Below are positions 1 through 6,843 of a stretch of 15,783 nucleotides of DNA, piece after piece; the stretch's first letter is position 1, and each line of letters begins with the position of its first letter. The notes below the pieces were generated by a model. That model was given only the letters and a program-made list of their open reading frames with translations, did no database searches and was not told where the DNA came from. This stretch comes from Prevotella sp. (GTDB taxonomy: Bacteria > Bacteroidota > Bacteroidia > Bacteroidales > Bacteroidaceae): contig JAFRMM010000180.1 in the NCBI GenBank assembly GCA_017430675.1, forward strand, positions 1 through 15,783, read 5' to 3'. The position numbers and the translations under genes are program-made.

Positions 1-750
1 AACACGTGAGAGTTGTCTTGGCCTTGCATCGATAGAAAGCATAATCTCACGGATAATGCTTTTTCTCTTTTCTAATGTCAGAAGCTGGAAATCTGAAATG
101 CTGCGAAGGCCACATGCGTTGATGACAGCGTCTCTTACCTCGATATCGGGTATCACCCGTCTTTCGTCGATGTCAATGCATCCATACTTTTCTGGCATAG
201 GCATGTCAACCCATGCAGTAAGTTCTGCGAGCGTGTACCTGTGAATGACAGATTCAGACTTACACACATGAATACTTCCCAAACCCAGATAATCATTCCC
301 CCAAGAACTGTAACTGTACTCCCTGGCCGTTTTTGCAAGACCTGCCTTGACAGGGTTTTGGTGTATATAGCGTAACAGGACGACAAAGTAGTCAGAGTCG
401 TTGCATGGTTCACTCTTGAATCGGTCTTGCAGCAGATGTCCAATACGTCCATACTTCTTGTTGTAGTAGCGCACGTATATGTCTGCGATGTACTTTACAC
501 ACTGGCTTATTGTCCAATCGTTCTCATGGATCAATATATGCACGTGGTTCGGCATGATGCAATATGCATAGATGTGGCAGGCACAGATCTTAGTTTGCAT
601 ATCTTCCGCCATCACTTCTCTGAGTGAGGCAAGCGTCTCAATCATTTTTCTGTAGTCCTCCGGGGCTTCAAAGATGTCCTGACGGTTGATGCCGCGTATC
701 ATGACGTGGTAGATTCCTGTGGTACTTTGTTCTCTTGCTGTGCGTGGCAT
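1..750 (-). CDS. REP-associated tyrosine transposase (Y1/HUH family), partial at 3' end
   Basis: The minus strand from the ATG at 748-750 is open to the window edge (250 codons), so the C-terminus is outside. The protein begins MPRTAREQSTTGIYHVMIRG, which matches the N-terminus of TnpA-REP/RAYT proteins. Residues 66-71 (MPNHVH) carry the HUH metal-binding pair, His69 and His71. Residues 127-137 (RYIHQNPVKAG) form the family motif holding the presumed nucleophile, Tyr128. A YSYSSW segment follows near 145-150. Residues 190-250 look like the C-terminal helical extension of some RAYTs. These are single-strand DNA transposase relatives, usually single-copy and domesticated, that process REP palindromes. 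The gene lies downstream of the PUL terminator, has its own promoter, and is lower in GC than the PUL genes, so it is functionally independent of them. The family call is firm; activity is not shown. Confidence 0.9.
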   Translation of the reverse strand, partial: MPRTAREQSTTGIYHVMIRGINRQDIFEAPEDYRKMIETLASLREVMAEDMQTKICACHIYAYCIMPNHVHILIHENDWTISQCVKYIADIYVRYYNKKYGRIGHLLQDRFKSEPCNDSDYFVVLLRYIHQNPVKAGLAKTAREYSYSSWGNDYLGLGSIHVCKSESVIHRYTLAELTAWVDMPMPEKYGCIDIDERRVIPDIEVRDAVINACGLRSISDFQLLTLEKRKSIIREIMLSIDARPRQLSRV

Positions 751-790
751 AGTAAATAGGGGTTAAGTTCAACAAAAACAATATCAAGTG

Positions 791-822
791 CAAAGGTAGG
801 CATTTTTATTCATTCTTCCAAA
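791..822 (-). promoter_or_regulatory. Bacteroidetes-type promoter of the transposase gene
   Basis: On the minus strand a TTTG (819-822) stands 20 nt before TACCTTTG (791-798). This matches the Bacteroidetes primary sigma pattern of TTTG at -33 and TAnnTTTG at -7 with normal spacing. The predicted transcript would start near 787, giving a leader of about 37 nt before the ATG at 750. No Shine-Dalgarno sequence is evident. It is the best two-box promoter match in the window. Confidence 0.7.
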
Positions 823-857
823 TTTTTCTGGCAAAATCTGAAATTGTTCCGCATGCC

Positions 858-897
858 CCAGGTGCCTGTCCCCACGACCATCCACGACCAGTGGTGA
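858..897. repeat. REP-like palindromic cluster between transposase and GH3
   Basis: The segment contains CAGG-TG-CCTG, a doubled CCACGACCA (872-880 and 882-890), and CCAC-GACCA-GTGG, which can fold into a small hairpin. Short imperfect palindromes of this kind next to a TnpA-REP gene are the usual arrangement of REP sequences with their transposase. The assignment rests on position and structure only. No second copy is visible in the window, so it could also be unrelated intergenic sequence. Confidence 0.35.
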
Positions 898-904
898 AAG
901 AACG

Positions 905-941
905 GGAAAAAGTGGCACCTCAGTTGCCCGAAGTGCCACCC
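905..941 (-). terminator. Rho-independent terminator after GH3, end of the PUL operon
   Basis: On the minus strand GTGGCAC (939-933) pairs perfectly with GTGCCAC (918-912) around a 14-nt loop. Two further G.T pairs can extend the stem, and a run of T follows (911-907). It lies about 20 nt after the GH3 stop codon. It would close the susC-to-GH3 transcript and insulate the transposase gene. Confidence 0.75.
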
Positions 942-960
942 AACAATTACTAACAATTAA

Positions 961-3255
961 TTACTTAAGTTCGAAACTGCACTTGGCAGTCAGTTGGTCG
1001 GAGGCAGTGCCTACGAGGGCCTCGAAGGTGCCAGGCTCGGCTACCCAGGCATGTGTGGCCTCATCGTAGAAACTCAGGGCATCGCGGCCAATGGTCAGCG
1101 TGACATCACGACTCTCACCTGGCTGGAGGAACACCTTCTGGAAGGCCTTCAGTTCCTTCACAGGACGATCGACAGAGGCCACCTTGTCACTGATATAGAG
1201 TTGTACAGTCTCTGCACCAGCCAGTTGGCCTGTGTTCGTGACGTTGATGGTGAACGTCATCCGGTCATCAACCGCCATCTGCGCTTTGTCGGCAGAGAGT
1301 TTTCCCAGTTTGAAGGTGGTATAACTCAGTCCATGGCCGAAGGCGAAGAGGGGCTTGATCTTCTGCTTGTCCGTCCAGCGATAGCCCACATAGATGCCTT
1401 CCTTGTATTCCTCGTCGATGATCTTATAATCCTCGCGCCAGGTGCCAGGATAGGTATTCAGGGCATGGGCACCACAGTCACCAAGGTTCTGATGCCAGGT
1501 GAAGGGCAGTTTGCCTGAGGGGTTCACATCGCCACTGAGCACGGAGGCCAGGGCCTCACCAGACTCTGAGCCGATAAACCAACCCTGCACCACAGCGGGC
1601 ACCTTCGCCAGCCAAGGCATGGCGACGGCATTGCCAGAGATATTGACATACACCAGACGGGGATTGGCCTTCACCAATGCCTCGATGAGTTGGTCCTGAC
1701 CGTATGGCAGTCCGAACTCCTGACGGTCATGCCCCTCACAATCCTGATGGTCGCTCTTGTTCAGTCCGCCGAAGAAGATGATGACATCAGCCTGACGGGC
1801 TTTCTCCACGGCCTCAGCCGTGAGTTCTGCAGCACTACGGGTCTCATAGAGACTACGGCCTACGGTCACACCATTGTAACTCTGCACAGTGTCGCCCACA
1901 TACCCACGGGCGAAATCCACCTCGCAGTCCTTGAAACGCTCACGGATACCGTCGAGCGGCAGGATCTCACGCTGTACCTTCAGTGACGAGGAACCTCCCC
2001 CCACTGTCATCATCTTGATGGCGTTCTCACCCACCACGAGGATGGAGACCCCCTCTTTCCCCCTATTGGGGGATGAAAAATGTAACTGCTGCAATTTCTC
2101 TGCAGTAAGGGGTAATAACCCTTCCCCTTTAGGGGAGGATGGGAGGGGTCTGTTCTTCAACAGGACGATACCCTCCTGGGCAATCCTCAGCGCAGCCCCG
2201 TAGTGGCTCTCGGAGCAGAGGAAGCCGTAAGGTTTCTGACGGTTCATCGTGGTACGGAAGAAGAGACGGAGCACGCGACGCACCTTGTCGTCGAGTTCCC
2301 TGGTCGTATATTTACCCTCCTTGATCCGCTGCTTATAGGCATCAGCCATATAATAGAGGTTGTAGGCGTTGGTCTTGCCCATTGTCAGACCATCGGTCCA
2401 AGAACCGAACTCCATGTCGAGACCATTGGTGATGGCTTCGTCCGTATCATGACAGCCGCCCCAGTCGGAGACGACCACACCATCATACTGCCAGTCACGC
2501 TTCAGGATCTGGTTAAGCATGATGTCATTGTGGCAGTTGTGCTGGTTCTTATAGAGATTATAGGCACCCATGATACCCCATGTGCCAGCCTCGGTGACAG
2601 CCGCCTTGAAAGCGGGCAGGTAGATCTCGTGCAGGGCACGGTCAGAGACAACGACGTTCACCTGATGACGATACTCCTCATCGTTGTTCAAGGCATAGTG
2701 CTTCACACAGGCGGCCACACCCTTCGACTGGAGCCCTTGGATATAAGGCACCACCATCCGTGAGGCGAGCCAGGGATCCTCACCCATGTACTCGAAGTTA
2801 CGTCCGCCCAACGGTGTACGGTAGATATTCACACCAGGACCCAGGATCATATCCTTGTCGCGGTAAAGGGCTTCCTCACCGAGACTCTCGCCATAGAGAC
2901 GGGCCATCCCGGGATTCCACGTAGCAGCCAGACAGGTAAGTGCAGGGAAGGCCACGCAGGAGTCGTTCGACTGTCCTGCCTGTTCCCACTCATCCCAGAG
3001 CACGTCAGGACGTACCCCATGAGGACCGTCATCCGTCCAGAAGTCCGGGAAGCCAAGACGCTTCACACCAGGCGAGGAGAATTTACTCTGCGCATGGATC
3101 ACGGCAATCTTCTCTTCGAGGGTCATCCGCGAGAGGGCATCGTCAATGCGCTGCTCTACGGGCTTCGTCTCATCGAGATAGACGGGTATAACCTGGGCTT
3201 GTAGCGGACTCAGGCTCACCAAGCCCGCTACAGTTGCAATCATCAATTGTTTCAT
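961..3255 (-). CDS. Glycoside hydrolase family 3 beta-glucosidase, periplasmic
   Basis: A 764-residue three-domain GH3 enzyme expected to remove terminal glucose from imported beta-gluco-oligosaccharides. Residues 1-20 form a signal peptide ending LQA, with no lipobox, so a periplasmic location is likely. The N-terminal barrel spans about 30-340, with the substrate-binding KH pair at 185-186 and the nucleophile Asp264 in VVSDWGG. The alpha/beta sandwich spans about 350-590. A probable acid/base Glu507 lies in EGHDR, and SGKLPFTW is at 580-587. A fibronectin III-like domain covers about 650-760. It is the last gene of the PUL operon; its ATG is 3 nt after the GH16 stop. The oddity is at residues 369-403, between LLKN and VSILVVGENA, where two GC hairpins are read as protein (RPLPSSPKGE and LHFSSPNRGKEG). 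Reading frame and catalytic motifs are intact, so it is probably functional. Specificity for beta-glucosides is inferred from the neighbours; GH3 also includes xylosidases. Confidence 0.93.
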   Translation of the reverse strand: MKQLMIATVAGLVSLSPLQAQVIPVYLDETKPVEQRIDDALSRMTLEEKIAVIHAQSKFSSPGVKRLGFPDFWTDDGPHGVRPDVLWDEWEQAGQSNDSCVAFPALTCLAATWNPGMARLYGESLGEEALYRDKDMILGPGVNIYRTPLGGRNFEYMGEDPWLASRMVVPYIQGLQSKGVAACVKHYALNNDEEYRHQVNVVVSDRALHEIYLPAFKAAVTEAGTWGIMGAYNLYKNQHNCHNDIMLNQILKRDWQYDGVVVSDWGGCHDTDEAITNGLDMEFGSWTDGLTMGKTNAYNLYYMADAYKQRIKEGKYTTRELDDKVRRVLRLFFRTTMNRQKPYGFLCSESHYGAALRIAQEGIVLLKNRPLPSSPKGEGLLPLTAEKLQQLHFSSPNRGKEGVSILVVGENAIKMMTVGGGSSSLKVQREILPLDGIRERFKDCEVDFARGYVGDTVQSYNGVTVGRSLYETRSAAELTAEAVEKARQADVIIFFGGLNKSDHQDCEGHDRQEFGLPYGQDQLIEALVKANPRLVYVNISGNAVAMPWLAKVPAVVQGWFIGSESGEALASVLSGDVNPSGKLPFTWHQNLGDCGAHALNTYPGTWREDYKIIDEEYKEGIYVGYRWTDKQKIKPLFAFGHGLSYTTFKLGKLSADKAQMAVDDRMTFTINVTNTGQLAGAETVQLYISDKVASVDRPVKELKAFQKVFLQPGESRDVTLTIGRDALSFYDEATHAWVAEPGTFEALVGTASDQLTAKCSFELK
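2046..2151. repeat. Palindromic element-like segment read in frame inside GH3
   Basis: The segment is bounded by imperfect terminal inverted repeats, AGACCCCC at 2046-2053 and GGGGTCT at 2145-2151. Each end carries a GC hairpin: TCCCCC-TATT-GGGGGA (2058-2073), and TCCCC-TTTA-GGGGA (2123-2136) with a few outer pairs. Between them lies a third inverted repeat, CTGCA/TGCAG. The core is AT-rich with several TTA codons, unlike the flanking CTG/TTG usage. It adds residues to the LLKN-to-LPL and LQ-to-ILVV loops of the GH3 fold. It may be one structured mobile element, or two hairpin insertions flanking the native LLPLTAEKLQ. No second copy is visible in this window. Confidence 0.55.
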
Positions 3256-3258
3256 TTC

Positions 3259-4380
3259 TTACTTCTTTTGGAATACTCGGATATAGTCAACCTCCATCGT
3301 GATGGGGAGCGCAGTCTCATCAACACCGTTCATGCCACCCCAGTCGCCACCCCAGGCAAGGTTCAGTATAGGATAGAAGGCATAGTGGAAGGGCCACTGG
3401 TTATGACCGTCGCCAAGGGCAGCCTTCGTCACGTGCAACTGCACCTCACCATCGACATAGGTCGTGATCTCGTCAGCCGTCCACAGCAGGGCGTAGGTAT
3501 GGAACGCACCCTCCGCATCAGCAATCTTCATGGCGTGGGTCTTCTGCGTATTCTTCGTGTGGTTATAGTCCTGCGTGTGAATACTCGACGACACCTCATT
3601 GGGCACGACTCCCACCTCCTCCATGATATCGATCTCACCACACATCGGCCAGGGGTTCGTGTTCCAGTCGTTACCCACGGGCATCATCCAGAAGGCAGGC
3701 CACGTGCCCTTGCCCGAAGGCAACTTGATGGAAGCCTCGAAGTAGCCGTACTGCCAGCCACTGTTCACATGGGCATAGACACGGCCCGAGTAGATCTTAC
3801 CACCTTCCTTGAAACAATGGATCTGCAGATGACCGTTCTTGATCTCCGTCACGAGACCACCCTCAGGCGACTTGTGGTTCACGTAGTTCTGCAACTCGTT
3901 GTTCACCCAGCCAGAGCCCTGCACCTCATGGGTCCAATCGTTCTGGTTCAGTTCCGAACCGCTGTCGAACTCATCCTGCCATACCAGCGTGTAGCCATCA
4001 GGGGCATCGTAGGCCGGTTTCTCGGCGGCTGCCTGCGTGACGGTGATGGTCTTGCGGGCCGACCCGGACATCACGGTGACAGCACCCGTACGGGCCTCTG
4101 TCTCTGGATTAGCAGGAACCATGATTGTCAAAGTGCCCGTCTGGGATGCTGTATTCTGCGTAGTAACCGTCAGGAAGTCGCTCACCTCACCTTTCCCCCA
4201 TTCTGCCCCCGTCGTCGTGACATTGACAGTATAGGTGCCACCGTCAGCAGGTGCGGAGATAGTCTCCACCGACAAGGTAATGGAGGGCATCACGGGTCCT
4301 GATTCTTCACTACTCCCGCCGCAGCCCATCAAGGCCACGGCAAGAGTAAAGAGAATACTATGTAGCATGAATCGTTTCAT
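3259..4380 (-). CDS. GH16 endo-beta-glucanase (laminarinase-type) lipoprotein with BACON domain
   Basis: A 373-residue lipoprotein predicted to cut internal beta-1,3 (or beta-1,3/1,4) linkages at the cell surface. The signal peptide ends in a lipobox with Cys20 (ALMGC), followed by a Ser/Gly/Glu-rich tether. Residues about 33-116 form a BACON domain (all-beta, ending TITVTQAA), common in Bacteroidetes surface hydrolases. The GH16 domain runs from about 128 (YTLVWQDEFD) to 371. The catalytic motif EIDIME gives nucleophile Glu249, Asp251 and acid/base Glu254. The Met in this motif is typical of laminarinase-like GH16 enzymes rather than classical lichenases (EIDIE). Aromatic substrate-site residues (WPAFWMMP, AWGGDWGG) are present. 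Its ATG directly abuts the SGBP stop (TAAATG) and AAGGAA lies just upstream, which suggests translational coupling. The laminarin specificity is inferred. Confidence 0.93.
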   Translation of the reverse strand: MKRFMLHSILFTLAVALMGCGGSSEESGPVMPSITLSVETISAPADGGTYTVNVTTTGAEWGKGEVSDFLTVTTQNTASQTGTLTIMVPANPETEARTGAVTVMSGSARKTITVTQAAAEKPAYDAPDGYTLVWQDEFDSGSELNQNDWTHEVQGSGWVNNELQNYVNHKSPEGGLVTEIKNGHLQIHCFKEGGKIYSGRVYAHVNSGWQYGYFEASIKLPSGKGTWPAFWMMPVGNDWNTNPWPMCGEIDIMEEVGVVPNEVSSSIHTQDYNHTKNTQKTHAMKIADAEGAFHTYALLWTADEITTYVDGEVQLHVTKAALGDGHNQWPFHYAFYPILNLAWGGDWGGMNGVDETALPITMEVDYIRVFQKK

Positions 4381-6810
4381 TTATTGGATTTCCTTAAAGA
4401 CAATGTTGCTGATCTTGATATTGGCTCCACCAGGAGAGCCACCGAAGTCAAAGAACAGGCGGATAGCGGTAGCGTCAGCCCCCTCATGGGTCTGCACACC
4501 CTTCCAGGAGAAGGTCTGTACTTCGTCAGCAGCCACGTCATTGCGCTCCTCAACGAACCAGTTGGTATCACCGGCATCTGTCAGTTTCATAGTTACCTGC
4601 GGAAGGTCACTGTCGGACTCAATATCGAACTGGAAGTTATAACTCTTCGCAGCCGAAGCCGTCAGTTTGGTGTCGATGTGGAACTGTGCCTGCCACTGGT
4701 TACTGCCGTTCTCGGCAGGAAGTGTCAGTTCATAGACATTACCACTCTGCTTCACCTCCGTATAGTCAATAGCATGCCAGTCGTCACCTGCGGCGAAGTA
4801 GTAGCCGAAGGCATCGAACATCGAGCCGTCATCAACGCCTTTCCACAGGTTGTCGGCATCGTCGTAATTCAGCGTCACGGCTTCCTCGAAGTAGATCTTG
4901 CTGATCTTGATATGCGTACCTGCGGGGGAGCCGCCGAAGTCGAAGAACAGGCGGATGGCAGAAGCATCAGTACCTTCCTTCAAGGTCACACCCTCACGCT
5001 TGAAGACAAATCCGTCAGCAGGCACATCCACACGCTCCTCGATGAAGAAGTTGGAGTCGCCAGAGTCGGTGAGTTTGAAGGTCACCTGCGGACAGTCCTG
5101 ATCAGCCTCCATCACAAGGTAGAAGTTGTATGTCTTCGAAGCACTGGCCGTCAGTTTGGTGTCAATATGGAACTGGCCCTGCCACTGGCTTCCGCCAAGA
5201 CCCTCGGGGAGTGTCAACTCGTAAGTGTCGCCACTGTGAGTAGCCTCGCTGTAGGCAATACCGCCCCAACCATCATCTGCAAAGTAGTAGCCGAATGCGT
5301 CGAACATCGAACCATCGTCAACAGCCTTCCACAGATTACTGCCACTCTCATAGTTCCAGTCCATCGTGGCAACTGGCTCCACATCACCACCGCCAGGATT
5401 ATCCTCAGGCAGTTTCGTACCGTCGTCATTGGCATGATCCTTCAACACGATGTTCCTGACATTCACCACCGTAGGTCCTGCGGCACGACCGAAGTCGAGC
5501 ACGAGTTTCACCTGTGAGAGATCCATGCCTGGGATATCGCTCTTCCAGAAGATATAGTCCTCACCAGCCTTCAGATCCACGTTATCCACGTCGATGATGG
5601 CGTCGGCATCTGCCTCATTCGTCAGTTTCACGGTGACACCGTTGATATCCACATCACTGCTGAAGATGGCTGAGAAGTCATAGTGATTGGCTGCGGAGAT
5701 GTTCAGATCGGTATGGAAGTGGACCTGAGCCTGCCAGCGGTCGTAACAAGCCTCGGGAATGGTGACGGTGTAGTCGTTGTTACCACCCTGGAAGAGCGCC
5801 TCAAAGGCAGCCGTCTGCTCGTTGCCCCATCCCGGATCAGGATTATAGTAGAACGACATGACGGGAGTGATGCCCTTCCACATATTGAAGTCGCTGTTCG
5901 CATCGAAGCCCTCGAAGACGGCCTCTGCCTCAGCACTGGTGAAGATGAAGCGCCAGGCGATGCTGCGGTCGGGTGTCTCATAGACGAGCACCAACTTGGA
6001 GGCTGTCAGGGACTCAATGCGGAACTTCGGATCCTCATACTGAGCATCAGAACTGATATAGGGGAAAGCCGTGTTGGCAGCCAACTGGATATAGGTCTGC
6101 TTAGAGACGTTGCCGTCGGCATCCTGCCAGTCATACACCTCGAAACTCCAAGTAGAGGTCTGGTTACCGATGGTGGCATCCCAGTCTGCATCCTCATGGC
6201 CCCACTTCGTGGTACCTGTGTTCACGTAGGTCAGACCATCGGCACCAGCATTGTAGTTGAAGGTGCCGCCCTTACGGGTGTCGGCCGTGAAGGTGATACG
6301 GTCGTCATACATACCGAAATCCTTCTTGTCGTCGGGCTGTGCAGACCACCACTCCGTACCTGCTGTTCCGGCAGGGCCGCAGCCGAGGTGTCCCACTTCC
6401 TTATTGGCGAAACGCCACTCCTTGTCGCAGAGGCGACGGAAGTCGGCAGAGTAATCGACCTTGGTCTCGTTGAAGGTGAAGGTCTTTGAGACCGTACCCT
6501 GACTGAAACCGTTGCGGTTACCAAGTTTCAGGTCGATCGTATAGGTACCTGCCTCGGGGGTCTGATAACCCACTTCCTGCAGGGTGGAATACTGGGTACC
6601 ATTCAGGATCCAAATGGGGTAGGTTCCGGCTGCCGGCGTATAGGTGGCAACCATCTGGTTCGTCTCCTGATCGACGGTCATCTGGAAATCCACACCACTT
6701 ACCTGGGGGAGCCCGTTAATGTCTGCTCCATCGAAACTCTCTGGCGAGCAGGCAGTCATTGTCAGACCTGCGAACAGAACTCCTATTGAATATTTAAATA
6801 GATTCTTCAT
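4381..6810 (-). CDS. Surface glycan-binding lipoprotein (SusE/F position) with tandem CBM-like modules
   Basis: An 809-residue lipoprotein (lipobox ending Cys21, TMTAC) placed directly after susD, where PULs encode surface glycan-binding proteins. Residues about 35-115 look like an Ig/PKD-type domain. Residues 120-295 form a domain I do not recognise. Three related beta-sandwich modules resembling CBM4/9 follow: a divergent one at about 305-458, then 490-645 and 653-808. The last two share long identical stretches (DDGSMFDAFGYYFA, HIDTKLTASA, IRLFFDFGGSP). A Gly/Pro/Asp linker at 461-482 separates module 1 from the pair. No catalytic motif is seen, so binding of beta-glucan at the cell surface to feed GH16 and SusCD is the likely role. 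The CBM4 affiliation is from general sequence character and should be treated as probable. The start is 33 nt after the susD stop. Confidence 0.85.
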   Translation of the reverse strand: MKNLFKYSIGVLFAGLTMTACSPESFDGADINGLPQVSGVDFQMTVDQETNQMVATYTPAAGTYPIWILNGTQYSTLQEVGYQTPEAGTYTIDLKLGNRNGFSQGTVSKTFTFNETKVDYSADFRRLCDKEWRFANKEVGHLGCGPAGTAGTEWWSAQPDDKKDFGMYDDRITFTADTRKGGTFNYNAGADGLTYVNTGTTKWGHEDADWDATIGNQTSTWSFEVYDWQDADGNVSKQTYIQLAANTAFPYISSDAQYEDPKFRIESLTASKLVLVYETPDRSIAWRFIFTSAEAEAVFEGFDANSDFNMWKGITPVMSFYYNPDPGWGNEQTAAFEALFQGGNNDYTVTIPEACYDRWQAQVHFHTDLNISAANHYDFSAIFSSDVDINGVTVKLTNEADADAIIDVDNVDLKAGEDYIFWKSDIPGMDLSQVKLVLDFGRAAGPTVVNVRNIVLKDHANDDGTKLPEDNPGGGDVEPVATMDWNYESGSNLWKAVDDGSMFDAFGYYFADDGWGGIAYSEATHSGDTYELTLPEGLGGSQWQGQFHIDTKLTASASKTYNFYLVMEADQDCPQVTFKLTDSGDSNFFIEERVDVPADGFVFKREGVTLKEGTDASAIRLFFDFGGSPAGTHIKISKIYFEEAVTLNYDDADNLWKGVDDGSMFDAFGYYFAAGDDWHAIDYTEVKQSGNVYELTLPAENGSNQWQAQFHIDTKLTASAAKSYNFQFDIESDSDLPQVTMKLTDAGDTNWFVEERNDVAADEVQTFSWKGVQTHEGADATAIRLFFDFGGSPGGANIKISNIVFKEIQ
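4387..4854 (-). repeat. Duplicated CBM-like module, copy B (residues 653-808)
   Basis: This copy aligns without large gaps to copy A at 4876-5343. Both begin NLWK and continue with VDDGSMFDAFGYYFA, and both end with a FFDFGGSP stretch and an IKIS motif. A short joint (FEEAVTLNYDDAD) separates them. This is an intragenic tandem duplication of about 468 bp. Confidence 0.85.
4876..5343 (-). repeat. Duplicated CBM-like module, copy A (residues 490-645)
   Basis: The upstream partner of the tandem duplication. Differences from copy B are concentrated in loops, for example DDGWGGIAYSEATHSGD against GDDWHAIDYTEVKQSGN, while the strand segments are nearly identical. The divergent loops could alter the ligand surface. 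Confidence 0.85.
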
Positions 6811-6814
6811 AATC

Positions 6815-6840
6815 CTTTAATGTTTAATCTTTAATGTTTA
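6815..6840 (-). repeat. 12-bp perfect direct repeat in the leader of the glycan-binding protein
   Basis: The 33-nt gap between susD and the glycan-binding protein gene contains TAAACATTAAAG twice (6829-6840 and 6815-6826), separated by 2 nt, directly before GATT-ATG. The A-rich repeats sit where a ribosome would load, so they could act as a translation-enhancing leader. That role is inferred from position. Confidence 0.6.
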
Positions 6841-6843
6841 TTT

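Noticed and set aside
153..452. 99-codon minus-strand frame, and plus-strand frames at 56-244 and 427-627
   Set aside because: They are out-of-frame or antisense readings of the transposase gene, whose own frame is open across the whole segment.
871..940. CRISPR array suggested by short repeated units
   Set aside because: There are only two 9-nt copies one base apart, plus a hairpin that fits a terminator. There are no spacers or cas genes.
2046..2151. GH3 as a pseudogene because of the inserted hairpins
   Set aside because: The frame is kept, the nucleophile region and downstream domains are intact, and the extra residues fall in a surface loop between domain elements.
3247..4302. Long plus-strand open frame (351 codons) opposite GH16
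   Set aside because: It is antisense to a clear GH16 gene, has no family resemblance, and follows from the strong third-position GC bias of the coding strand.
4384..5517. Long plus-strand open frame (377 codons) opposite the glycan-binding protein
   Set aside because: It has an internal repeat only because the sense gene is duplicated. It has no recognisable domain or promoter.
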